Shown: positions 1 through 7,638 of the stretch, piece after piece | Layout of the letters: every line of letters begins with the position of its first letter | Position numbering within the stretch: position 1 is the stretch's first letter | Source of the DNA: CAZQKW01 sp964594075 | GTDB lineage: Bacteria > Desulfobacterota > WTBG01 > CAIYCZ01 | NCBI GenBank assembly: GCA_964594075.1 | Contig: CAZQKW010000069.1 | Span: forward strand, 1 to 15,531 | Reading direction: 5' to 3' | DNA length: 15,531 nucleotides | Notes under the pieces: generated by a model | Told to the model about the DNA's origin: nothing | Databases searched by the model: none | What the model saw: only the letters and a program-made list of their open reading frames with translations | Program-made: the position numbers and the translations under genes

Positions 1-32
1 GGCTTCTTCCGCTCAAATTTCTTCTTCGCCAT
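1..32 (-). CDS. tuf: Elongation factor Tu, N-terminal fragment (cut by window edge)
   Basis: Only the first ten codons and part of the next are present. They read MAKKKFERKK, the usual start of bacterial EF-Tu (compare MAKEKFERTKPH in E. coli). EF-Tu is the GTPase that delivers aminoacyl-tRNA to the ribosomal A site. The ATG is preceded by a clear GGGAGG ribosome binding site at 38-43, five bases upstream. The gene follows fusA in the same direction, as in str operons generally. A second tuf gene ends at the other edge of the window. The GTP-binding motifs lie outside, so identification rests on the N-terminus and position after fusA. Confidence 0.92.
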   Translation of the reverse strand, partial: MAKKKFERKK

Positions 33-164
33 CTCTGCCTCCCTGTTATGAAAATCCCAAAAAATTAAAATAAAATTTTAATATTCAATTAGTTATACTA
101 TCTGCTGAACCTCCAGCCCCCATTCGATGCCAAACCCTATTTATGACAATTAAGCAAATTACGC
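33..164 (-). other. fusA-tuf intergenic leader
   Basis: This is the 132-base spacer between the EF-G stop and the EF-Tu start. It holds an A/T-only palindrome at 64-82 (7-bp arms, 5-nt loop) followed in the mRNA by a run of T. It also holds a small hairpin at 104-117 (GCTGG paired with TTCAGC including one G-T pair, loop AGGT). The A/T stem lacks G-C pairs, so I do not call it a terminator. TATAAC at 92-97 resembles a -10 box but has no acceptable -35 partner. Separate transcription of tuf is possible but not shown. Confidence 0.4.
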
Positions 165-2273
165 TTATGCTTCAGAAAAGCCGGATCGCTGCGTTAGTTC
201 ACCGCGGTCTTCCTGATTCATAATTTTCTGGGCTAATGCTGCTGATAAAATCTCGTACTGAAAAAATTGCATGGTATAGGTTGCACGCCCCTGCGTCATT
301 GAACGAATATCAGTGGCATAGCCAAACATTTCCGCCAGCGGCACATGCGCTTCAATCAGTACCGTTCCTTTTCTGTTTTCTATGCCCAGAATGCGGCCGC
401 GCCGGGCTGCAATATCACCCAAAACATCCCCCATATATTCATCAGGCACCGCAATTTCGGTCTTCATTATAGGTTCTAAGATAACTGGTCGTGCCCGTTG
501 CACAGCATCTTTAAACCCCATAGAGGCAGCAATTTTAAATGCTCGCTCGGATGAATCAACTTCATGATACGACCCGTCTATCACTTTCACATGCACGTCA
601 ATGAGAGGAATACCACCCCATATGCCCGTTTCAGCAGCTTCGTGTATGCCTTTTACAATAGCGGTAATATATTCTTTAGGAATGCTTCCACCAACCGTTT
701 CATCAACAATTTCAACACCGGCACCGCGTTCCTGTGGCTCTATATTAAGCAGCACATGACCATACTGCCCGCGCCCCCCTGACTGTCGAATAAACCTTCC
801 CTCGCCTTGAGCTGATGTGGTAATGGTCGCTTTATAAGCGACTTGCGGCTTGCCGACATGTGCCTGGACTTTAAATTCCCGCACCAGTCGATCAACAATA
901 ATTTCTAAATGGAGCTCGCCCATGCCGGAAATAATGGTTTGCCCAGTTTCAGAATCTGTGTGCATGCGAAATGATGGATCCTCTAATGCAATTTTATGCA
1001 ATGCGTCACCAAGCTTTCCTTGATCTGCCTGGCTATTGGCTTCTATTGCAATAGATATGACCGTCTCAGGGGGTGTTATTTTTTCTAACACCAGGGGATT
1101 ATGCTCATCGCAGAGGGTGTCACCGGTTGCGGTATTTTTTATCGTGAGCGCCACTATATCACCGGTCAAAGCCTCTTCAACCTCTTCCCGTTTATTCGCA
1201 TGCATCTTGAGAATATGGGAAACACGCTCTCGCTTATCTTTAGTCGAGTTATACACATACTGCCCTTTTTTTAAGCGACCTGAATAGACGCGGCAGAATG
1301 TTAGATGGCCGACAAATGGGTCGGTCATTATTTTAAAACACAAAGCCGAAAAAGGTTCCTCATCCGATGCATGCCGAATACTTTCCTCGCCGGTTAGGGT
1401 TACCCCCCTTACTGATGGCACATCAAGAGGGGACGGCAGATAACTAACTACTGCATCAAGGAGCTGCTGAATACCTTTATTTTTAAAAGCGGAACCGCAA
1501 AGCACCGGAACCACCTGCAGGCTAATAACCGCGCGGCGCACTGCTGCATAAATATCCTCTGTCGCAATCGGTTCCCCTGCCAGATATTTTTCCATGAGCT
1601 GCTCATCCTGATCAGCTACAAATTCTAAAATATTCTCACGATATTCACGGGCCGCCGCTATGAACTCTGTTGGTATCTCCTCGAGGTGAAAGTCAGCACC
1701 AAGACTGCCTTCATCAAATATAATAGCCTTCAGGGTAATGAGGTCGATGACCCCGCGAAATTGATCTTCCTTGCCCAGCGGAAGCTGCATTATCAGAGGT
1801 TTGGCAAGCAGACGCTTTTCGATCATTTCTACAACCCTGAAAAAATCAGCGCCTGTTCGGTCCATTTTATTTATAAACGCAATCCGGGGAACGCCGTACC
1901 TATCGGCCTGACGCCAGACCGTTTCAGACTGTGGCTCAACGCCGGCAACTGCACAAAAAACAGTAATTGCACCATCTAATATCCGAAGCGACCGTTCTAC
2001 TTCAATGGTAAAATCAACATGGCCGGGCGTATCAATAATGTTAATTCGATGATCGTTCCAGTAGCAGGTTGTAGCAGCAGAAGTAATCGTAATTCCGCGT
2101 TCCTGTTCCTGTTCCATCCAGTCCATGACTGCGGTACCATCATGCACCTCGCCCAGCTTATAGGAGACGCCGGTATAAAAAAGAATCCTCTCGGTTGTCG
2201 TCGTTTTACCAGCATCAATGTGGGCCATTATGCCTATATTTCTTATTTTTTCTAATGGTGTTGAACGGCTCAA
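165..2273 (-). CDS. fusA: Elongation factor G (ribosomal translocase)
   Basis: This 702-residue protein matches the normal length of EF-G (704 in E. coli). EF-G is the cytoplasmic GTPase that drives tRNA-mRNA translocation and, with RRF, ribosome recycling. GTPase motifs appear in order: AHIDAGKTT at residues 17-25, RGITI at 59-63, DTPGH at 81-85 with the catalytic His, NKMD at 135-138 and GSAF at 260-263. Domain III carries ISGMGELHLEIIVDRL, domain IV has SGGRGQYGHV, and domain V ends with FGYATDIRSMTQGRATYTM. The start is TTG at 2271-2273, supported by AGAGGA about seven bases upstream; no nearer ATG keeps the N-terminus. Domain III reads IAIEANSQADQGKLGDAL, where many EF-Gs have IEPKTKADQEK, and a tail of about 25 residues follows the domain V core. 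It lies between rpsG and tuf, the canonical str-operon position, which supports housekeeping EF-G over a paralogue. Confidence 0.98.
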   Translation of the reverse strand: MSRSTPLEKIRNIGIMAHIDAGKTTTTERILFYTGVSYKLGEVHDGTAVMDWMEQEQERGITITSAATTCYWNDHRINIIDTPGHVDFTIEVERSLRILDGAITVFCAVAGVEPQSETVWRQADRYGVPRIAFINKMDRTGADFFRVVEMIEKRLLAKPLIMQLPLGKEDQFRGVIDLITLKAIIFDEGSLGADFHLEEIPTEFIAAAREYRENILEFVADQDEQLMEKYLAGEPIATEDIYAAVRRAVISLQVVPVLCGSAFKNKGIQQLLDAVVSYLPSPLDVPSVRGVTLTGEESIRHASDEEPFSALCFKIMTDPFVGHLTFCRVYSGRLKKGQYVYNSTKDKRERVSHILKMHANKREEVEEALTGDIVALTIKNTATGDTLCDEHNPLVLEKITPPETVISIAIEANSQADQGKLGDALHKIALEDPSFRMHTDSETGQTIISGMGELHLEIIVDRLVREFKVQAHVGKPQVAYKATITTSAQGEGRFIRQSGGRGQYGHVLLNIEPQERGAGVEIVDETVGGSIPKEYITAIVKGIHEAAETGIWGGIPLIDVHVKVIDGSYHEVDSSERAFKIAASMGFKDAVQRARPVILEPIMKTEIAVPDEYMGDVLGDIAARRGRILGIENRKGTVLIEAHVPLAEMFGYATDIRSMTQGRATYTMQFFQYEILSAALAQKIMNQEDRGELTQRSGFSEA

Positions 2274-2357
2274 TCCTGTTCCTCTGTATCAAATGCTGCG
2301 CTTAAATCTCTTAATCTTAAACAAAATAATAATACGTCCGGTAACTATATTTATTGC

Positions 2358-2379
2358 GATGCAGAATCGGTAAGATAAA
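2358..2379. repeat. Imperfect direct repeat, copy A (rpsG-fusA spacer)
   Basis: On the plus strand this copy reads gatgcagaatcg followed directly by gtaagataaa. The same two blocks recur at 2392-2419 with one substitution and a 6-base insertion between them. The copies start 34 bases apart and lie wholly in the 155-base spacer between rpsG and fusA. Confidence 0.75.
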
Positions 2380-2413
2380 GGAGGTTACCCTGATGAAGAA
2401 TCGCTCTGGGTAA
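2369..2413 (-). promoter_or_regulatory. Possible pair of mutually exclusive hairpins with an anti-SD-like loop, upstream of fusA
   Basis: In the mRNA (minus strand), TTACCC (2408-2413), GGGTAA (2385-2390) and TTACC (2369-2373) follow one another. The central GGGTAA can pair with the upstream copy (6 bp, 17-nt loop) or the downstream copy (5 bp, 11-nt loop), but not both. The loop of the second form contains CCTCCTTTATC, and the mRNA stretch ACCTCCTTT (2377-2385) equals the anti-Shine-Dalgarno end of 16S rRNA. The arrangement is read directly from sequence. A role in setting fusA translation or in processing is inference, and the stems are short. Confidence 0.35.
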
Positions 2414-2419
2414 GATAAA
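2392..2419. repeat. Imperfect direct repeat, copy B (rpsG-fusA spacer)
   Basis: On the plus strand this copy reads gatgaagaatcg, then the extra bases ctctgg, then gtaagataaa. It matches copy A at 2358-2379 in 21 of 22 shared positions. It ends nine bases from the rpsG stop codon. The function is unknown; it could be a local duplication or a pair of binding sites. Confidence 0.75.
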
Positions 2420-2428
2420 CGAACTTAA

Positions 2429-2899
2429 TTACCACCGATAATGGGCAAATGCTTTATTAGCCGCTGCCATTTTGTGTGTATCTTCCTTTTTCTTTATTGC
2501 ATTTCCGCGATTATTGGCTGCATCTAGGAGCTCGGCTGCCAGTTTTTCCTGCATTGACTTTTCACCGCGCTCCCGAGCAAAGTTAATAAGCCAGCTCATT
2601 GCAAGGCTCATTCGTCGCTCAGGCCTTACTTCAATCGGCACCTGGTAGTTCGAACCTCCGACCCGCCTTGATTTGGTTTCCACTACTGGTTTTACGTTTT
2701 CTAATGCCTGCTTGAAAATTTCTAAAGCGGGTTTATCTGCCTTTTTTTCAATAATGTTAAGGCAGCCATAAAAAATAGACTGGGCAACGCTTTTTTTCCC
2801 TCGTAACATGAGCCGGTTTATAAACTTGCTCACGGTTTTGTCATGATAGAGAGGATCTGGCAAAATATCTCTTCGGGTTATTTCCTGTCTTCTGGGCAT
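2429..2899 (-). CDS. rpsG: 30S ribosomal protein S7
   Basis: This 156-residue protein is full length for bacterial S7. S7 is a primary 16S rRNA binder that nucleates assembly of the 30S head and lies near the E-site tRNA. It starts MPRRQEITRRDILPDPLY and has the conserved stretch SRRVGGSNYQVPIEVRPERR, followed by the family C-terminus ending KAFAHYRW. The ATG at 2897-2899 is preceded by AGGTGAG at a normal distance. It lies 51 bases downstream of rpsL and 155 bases upstream of fusA, the standard S12-S7-EF-G order. In E. coli S7 represses its own operon through the S12-S7 spacer; the spacer here is short and I see no clear copy of that target. Confidence 0.98.
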   Translation of the reverse strand: MPRRQEITRRDILPDPLYHDKTVSKFINRLMLRGKKSVAQSIFYGCLNIIEKKADKPALEIFKQALENVKPVVETKSRRVGGSNYQVPIEVRPERRMSLAMSWLINFARERGEKSMQEKLAAELLDAANNRGNAIKKKEDTHKMAAANKAFAHYRW

Positions 2900-2950
2900 A
2901 TATAAGTCTCACCTGAAATTACGATCCTGCTATTTCGTTTTAGTCTGCTA

Positions 2951-3322
2951 TTATTTTGGCCGTTTTGTTCCGTATTTTGAACGGCTTTTTTTGCGGTCCT
3001 GGACGCCGGTGGAATCAAGTGCACCTCGTATAATATGATACCGCACGCCCGGTAAGTCCTTGACCCTGCCGCCTCTCACCAGCACCACCGAATGTTCCTG
3101 CAAGTTATGCCCAACTCCCGGTATATAAGTGGTAATTTCAATGCCGTTGGTGAGCCTCACGCGGGCAACCTTACGCAGCGCAGAATTTGGTTTCTTTGGC
3201 GTCGTCGTGTAAACCCGTATACATACGCCTCGTTTCTGGGGCGATTGTTTAAGTGCCGGCGCCTTGGTTTTTTTCTTAATTTGTTCGCGACCGTAGGAAC
3301 ACAGTTGATTAATTGTCGGCAT
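2951..3322 (-). CDS. rpsL: 30S ribosomal protein S12
   Basis: This 123-residue protein is full length for S12, which sits at the decoding centre and governs accuracy. The start MPTINQLCSYGREQ is typical. The decoding loop TTPKKPNSALRK contains Lys43 and Lys44, and the second loop RVKDLPGVRYH contains Lys88, Asp89 and Pro91. These are the residues found in streptomycin-sensitive bacteria; Asp89 corresponds to the site methylthiolated by RimO in E. coli. The ATG is preceded by AAAGGG at suitable spacing. The gene begins 126 bases after rpoC, and a possible promoter lies in that gap. The C-terminus KKSRSKYGTKRPK is characteristic. Confidence 0.98.
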   Translation of the reverse strand: MPTINQLCSYGREQIKKKTKAPALKQSPQKRGVCIRVYTTTPKKPNSALRKVARVRLTNGIEITTYIPGVGHNLQEHSVVLVRGGRVKDLPGVRYHIIRGALDSTGVQDRKKSRSKYGTKRPK

Positions 3323-3360
3323 TCAAACCCTTTCTTAACTTAATTCATATGAAATAATGG

Positions 3361-3374
3361 TTAAAATAAAATTT
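3361..3374. repeat. A/T-only 14-mer shared by the rpsL and tuf leaders
   Basis: The sequence ttaaaataaaattt (plus strand) occurs here and again at 65-78. In both places it lies 30-40 bases upstream of a start codon (rpsL and tuf) in the same orientation. Low complexity makes chance identity plausible. Confidence 0.4.
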
Positions 3375-3377
3375 ATT

Positions 3378-3406
3378 TTATTAACAAAGAAATATTTAAA
3401 TGTCAA
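3378..3406 (-). promoter_or_regulatory. Candidate sigma70-type promoter upstream of rpsL
   Basis: On the minus strand a perfect TTGACA (3401-3406) is followed after 17 bases by TAATAA (3378-3383). TAAAAT, a closer -10 match, also occurs at a 20-base spacing (3375-3380). The box lies in the A/T-rich rpoC-rpsL spacer about 55 bases upstream of the S12 start. It would give the str part (rpsL-rpsG-fusA-tuf) its own transcription. The -10 is imperfect and A/T-rich DNA produces such matches by chance. Confidence 0.4.
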
Positions 3407-3448
3407 ATGATAATTCCACTTTTTTCAATTTATTCATCCGTCGTGCGC

Positions 3449-6400
3449 TCACACGGATTCAGCAGCTTGGTAATCATGGGGGAGATCTTCACTCTCCACA
3501 AGAATACCAATTTTTCGATAGCGCGGATATCCCGTGCCAGCAGGAATTAATCGCCCCATAGCCGCGTTTTCCTTAAGTCCCCGCAAGTAATCAATTTTGC
3601 CCTCGATCGCAGCCTGCGTTAGCACCCGGGTTGTTTCCTGGAACGAGGCAGCAGAAATAAAACTCTCGGTACTGAGCGATGCTTTGGTAATACCCAAAAG
3701 GATTGGTTCTGCAACTGCCACCTGCCCCCCCCGTTGTCGAATATTTTCATTTACCTCTTCAAATTTGTATCGCTCCACCTGTTCGCCAAGCAGAAAATCA
3801 GAATCGCCAACTTCTTGGATGCGCACCCGCTGCAGCATTTGTCTTACAATGACTTCAATATGTTTATCATTTATCTTTACCCCCTGAAGCCGATAAACTT
3901 CCTGAACCTCATCAACCAGAAATTTTGCAAGTTCTCTTTCTCCCAGAATACTCAATATGTCATGGGGGTTTGACAGGCCATCCATAATTGCCTCGCCTGC
4001 CTTAATACGGTCACCCTCATGAACGCTAATATGTTTTCCCCGCGGGATAAGGTATTCCTTGGGCGCGAGCTTCGTACCCCCCATCTCGGCAATTTCCGGC
4101 GTAATTACGACCTTCCTTTTGCCTTTGACATCCTTGCCGAATGACACGATGCCATCAATTTCGCTAATGACGGTCACTTCTTTTGGTTTGCGCGCTTCAA
4201 ACAATTCAGCCACGCGCGGTAGCCCGCCCGTAATATCCTTTGTTTTGGTCGTCTCCCGCGGGATCTTTGCAAGAACATCCCCGGGGGAAACAAGACTGCC
4301 TTCTGCCACCACTATATTAGCGCCTACTGGCATAAAATAACGGGCATAACGTTCTGATTCCGATGCTAATCGCACTGTTTTTCCGGTATCATCCTTAATC
4401 GAAATACGCGGTCGGCTGTTAGGATCCTTGGTTTCGACAACAACTTTGGTCGCCAGCCCCGTGACCTCGTCAACCTGCTCCCGTACCGTAAGTCCTTCGA
4501 TAAGATCGCCAAACTTAACTCTGCCTGCAACCTCGGTAAGGATCGGGGTTGAAAATGGGTCCCATTCAGCGAGTAGATCGCCTTTTTTTACCACCTGACC
4601 ATCCTGCACTTTGAGCTTGGCACCGTAGATAATTGGATACTTTTCTCGTTCTCTGCCACTTTCATCGAGAATAGCAATCTGGGCATTGCGGTTCATAACC
4701 ACCAAATCGCCATCCTTATTCCTAACGTACTTAACGCGGCTGAAATTCACCCTGCCCTCATGCAACGATTGAAGAGTAGTCTGTTCAACACGGCCGCTTG
4801 CTGTGCCTCCAATATGAAAGGTCCGCATGGTAAGCTGGGTTCCTGGCTCACCAATGGACTGGGCTGCTATGACGCCAATTGCTTCGCCAATATTAACTAT
4901 CTTGCCCCGTGCCAGATCACGCCCATAACACTTAACACAAACGCCTCGTTTGGATTGACAGGTGAGCACTGACCTGATACGTACCTTTTCAATGCCGGAA
5001 TCGTTTATTTTATCAGCAGCCATTTCGTCAATTTCATGATCTCTTTGGACAATCACCTCACCGGTTTGTGGATCTATGATATCTTCAAGGCTTACCCGTC
5101 CCAGCACCCGATCGCCAATCCGTTCAATAATCTCCCCCCCTTCGATGAGAGACGTCATATATATTCCATCAATAGTTTTGCAATCATACTCCGTAATAGT
5201 ACAGTCTTGCGCAACATCTACAAGGCGGCGCGTCAAATACCCCGAATTAGCGGTCTTGAGCGCAGTGTCCGCCAACCCTTTGCGGGCTCCATGCGTGGAA
5301 ATAAAATATTGCAGAACCGTAAGGCCTTCCCTAAAATTGGCGGTTATAGGTGTTTCGATAATTTCTCCAGACGGTTTCGCCATAAGTCCACGCATGCCGG
5401 CGAGCTGTCGGATTTGCTGTTTAGAACCGCGGGAACCAGAATCAGCCATCATATAAATAGGATTAAAGCTTTGAACTTTTTTATTTCCCTCTCGCGTTTT
5501 TACCTCTTCTACTTTCAATTCTTCCAACATTTCTGCTGCGATATCTTCAGTGACCCGCGCCCAGATATCAATCACTTTGTTGTAACGTTCGCCGTCAGTA
5601 ATGAGCCCTTCTTTATACTGCCTCTCTATATCACGAATCTCTCGTTCCGTATCGCTGATCAATTTCCCTTTTTTAACAGGAATCACCATATCCCTAATTG
5701 AGATAGAAAGCCCGGACTGCGTCGCATATTTATAACCCAGATCTTTAAGACGATCTGCCAAAATGACTGTTTTTTTGTCGCCACACATCCGGTAGCAATA
5801 ATCAATGAGATTGGCCAATTCTTGTTTGTTCATCACGGTATTAATCGTGCTAAAGGGAATTTCATCGGGAAGTATTTCCTTAAGCAGCACGCGCCCGACC
5901 GTCGTCTCGACCAGTTCGCCGTCTATACGCACTCGGATATTGGCATGCAAATTGACTTCATTGTGATCATAGGCGATCCGCACTTCGGCAGGGCTTGAAA
6001 AAATAGCGCCTTCGCCTTTCATATCCTGTCGCTCGCGGGTCATATAATAAATGCCCAGGACCATATCCTGCGTGGGCACAATAATAGGCTTCCCGTGTGC
6101 AGGCGAAAGAATATTGTTAGTTGACATCAGCAAAACCCGTGCCTCAACTTGTGCTTCAAGTGTCACCGGCACATGCACAGCCATCTGGTCACCATCAAAA
6201 TCGGCATTAAATGCAGAACAGACCAACGGATGAAGCTGGATAGCCTTGCCATCTATTAACACCGGTTCAAATGCTTGAATACCCAGCCGATGAAGCGTTG
6301 GCGCGCGGTTTAACAGCACCGGGAATTCCTTTACTACCTCATCGAGGCAATCCCAGACTTCGGGGATTTCGCGCTCGACCATTTTCTTTGCGCTCTTAAT

Positions 6401-7585
6401 GGTGGCGGCATGCCCCTTGGCAATAAGTAGATTATAGACAAACGGCTTGAATAGTTCGATGGCCATTTTCTTAGGAAGACCACATTGGTGAAGCCGCAAT
6501 TCTGGCCCGATAACGATAACTGTGCGTCCTGAATAGTCAACCCGTTTGCCCAGCAAATTTTGGCGAAACCGACCCTGCTTGCCTTTGAGCATATCACTGA
6601 GAGATTTTAGAGGGCGCTTGTTACGGCCGGTGATGACCTTGCCCCTGCGCCCATTATCAAATAAAACATCCACTGCCTCTTGCAGCATCCGCTTTTCGTT
6701 GCGAATAATAATGCCGGGCGCATCAAGCTCCTGGAGCTTTTTAAGTCTATTATTCCTATTGATCACCCGGCGGTACAAATCATTAAGGTCCGAAGTGGCA
6801 AATCTGCCGCCATCAAGAGGTACTAAGGGACGCAAATCAGGGGGAAGCACCGGTATTACTTCCAGTATCATCCATTCGGGTTTATTGCCTGAATTTCGAA
6901 ATGCCTCGACAATCCTCAGCCGTTTAGCCAGCTTCTTCTTTTTTGCTTCGGATGTGGTTAATTTTATTTCTTCGCGTAATTGCCCAGATAGTTTTTCAAG
7001 ATCAATCCTGCGCAACATCTCGCGAATTGCTTCAGCACCAATACCCGCCTCAAAGTCCTCACGCTGTTCCTGGACTGCCTTGCGGTATTTTTCTTCATCA
7101 AGCAAATCACCCGTTTTAAATGATGATTTCTTGCCATCAATAACTACGTATGCTTCAAAATAAAGCACCTTTTCCAACTCACGCAGGGTCATATCCAGCA
7201 GCGTCCCGATGCGGCTGGGAAGACTCCTCAGAAACCAGATGTGCGCGACCGGCGCAGCGAGTTCAATATGCCCCAACCGTTCTCTTCGCACGTATGAAGG
7301 GATGACTTCCACACCGCATTTTTCACACACTATACCACGGTGCTTGAGTCGCTTATATTTCCCACAATTACACTCGTAGTCCTTGGTCGGACCAAATATT
7401 TTTGCACAAAAAAGACCATCGCGTTCGGGTTTGAAGGTGCGGTAATTAATCGTTTCAGGCTTTTTAACCTCTCCGTTTGACCACCCACGAATAGTTTCAG
7501 GCGATGCAATTGATATTTTTAAAGCATCAAAACTGTGAGCATTGCGGGAACGCTCTTGTTGGTGCGGTAAAGATGTTCCATTCAT
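3449..7585 (-). CDS. rpoC: DNA-directed RNA polymerase subunit beta'
   Basis: This 1378-residue protein is the largest subunit of RNA polymerase and carries the Mg-binding catalytic loop NADFDGDQM at residues 460-466. The N-terminal zinc site has cysteines at 72, 74, 87 and 90, almost the same positions as E. coli. A second zinc site is formed by a Cys in the DCTITEYDC stretch and by CQSKRGVCVKC. The trigger region LTMRTFHIGG is followed by a long insertion before TKDITGGLPRVAELFEARKP, matching the SI3/beta'i6 insertion of Gram-negative enzymes. The bridge to the C-terminus contains VYRLQGVKINDKHIEVIVRQM. I chose the ATG at 7583-7585 because GGGAG lies eight bases upstream; a TTG eight codons earlier (7609) has no ribosome binding site. 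It begins 53 bases after rpoB, so the two subunits are probably co-transcribed. Confidence 0.98.
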   Translation of the reverse strand: MNGTSLPHQQERSRNAHSFDALKISIASPETIRGWSNGEVKKPETINYRTFKPERDGLFCAKIFGPTKDYECNCGKYKRLKHRGIVCEKCGVEVIPSYVRRERLGHIELAAPVAHIWFLRSLPSRIGTLLDMTLRELEKVLYFEAYVVIDGKKSSFKTGDLLDEEKYRKAVQEQREDFEAGIGAEAIREMLRRIDLEKLSGQLREEIKLTTSEAKKKKLAKRLRIVEAFRNSGNKPEWMILEVIPVLPPDLRPLVPLDGGRFATSDLNDLYRRVINRNNRLKKLQELDAPGIIIRNEKRMLQEAVDVLFDNGRRGKVITGRNKRPLKSLSDMLKGKQGRFRQNLLGKRVDYSGRTVIVIGPELRLHQCGLPKKMAIELFKPFVYNLLIAKGHAATIKSAKKMVEREIPEVWDCLDEVVKEFPVLLNRAPTLHRLGIQAFEPVLIDGKAIQLHPLVCSAFNADFDGDQMAVHVPVTLEAQVEARVLLMSTNNILSPAHGKPIIVPTQDMVLGIYYMTRERQDMKGEGAIFSSPAEVRIAYDHNEVNLHANIRVRIDGELVETTVGRVLLKEILPDEIPFSTINTVMNKQELANLIDYCYRMCGDKKTVILADRLKDLGYKYATQSGLSISIRDMVIPVKKGKLISDTEREIRDIERQYKEGLITDGERYNKVIDIWARVTEDIAAEMLEELKVEEVKTREGNKKVQSFNPIYMMADSGSRGSKQQIRQLAGMRGLMAKPSGEIIETPITANFREGLTVLQYFISTHGARKGLADTALKTANSGYLTRRLVDVAQDCTITEYDCKTIDGIYMTSLIEGGEIIERIGDRVLGRVSLEDIIDPQTGEVIVQRDHEIDEMAADKINDSGIEKVRIRSVLTCQSKRGVCVKCYGRDLARGKIVNIGEAIGVIAAQSIGEPGTQLTMRTFHIGGTASGRVEQTTLQSLHEGRVNFSRVKYVRNKDGDLVVMNRNAQIAILDESGREREKYPIIYGAKLKVQDGQVVKKGDLLAEWDPFSTPILTEVAGRVKFGDLIEGLTVREQVDEVTGLATKVVVETKDPNSRPRISIKDDTGKTVRLASESERYARYFMPVGANIVVAEGSLVSPGDVLAKIPRETTKTKDITGGLPRVAELFEARKPKEVTVISEIDGIVSFGKDVKGKRKVVITPEIAEMGGTKLAPKEYLIPRGKHISVHEGDRIKAGEAIMDGLSNPHDILSILGERELAKFLVDEVQEVYRLQGVKINDKHIEVIVRQMLQRVRIQEVGDSDFLLGEQVERYKFEEVNENIRQRGGQVAVAEPILLGITKASLSTESFISAASFQETTRVLTQAAIEGKIDYLRGLKENAAMGRLIPAGTGYPRYRKIGILVESEDLPHDYQAAESV

Positions 7586-7638
7586 AAATAATTCTCCCTG
7601 TTGTCCCAATGTGGTCAGCTTATTTAACGAGTGATGTT

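Noticed and set aside
64..82. A/T-only palindrome followed by a T run before tuf, as a possible terminator
   Set aside because: The stem has no G-C pairs and lies 32 bases before the tuf start, so intrinsic termination is unlikely.
92..97. TATAAC as a -10 box for tuf
   Set aside because: The sequence 17 bases upstream is GGGGCT, unlike any -35 element.
5036..5701. Plus-strand reading frame of 221 codons opposite rpoC
   Set aside because: It is antisense to the conserved beta' core, its composition is biased as expected for a mirrored frame, and no domain is recognisable.
6546..7163. Plus-strand reading frame of 205 codons, rich in Ser and Arg, opposite rpoC
   Set aside because: The Ser/Arg bias reflects the complementary frame of Lys/Glu-rich beta' sequence. 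Nothing supports expression.
7586..7609. RpoC starting at TTG 7609
   Set aside because: It has no ribosome binding site, while the ATG at 7585 has GGGAG eight bases upstream.
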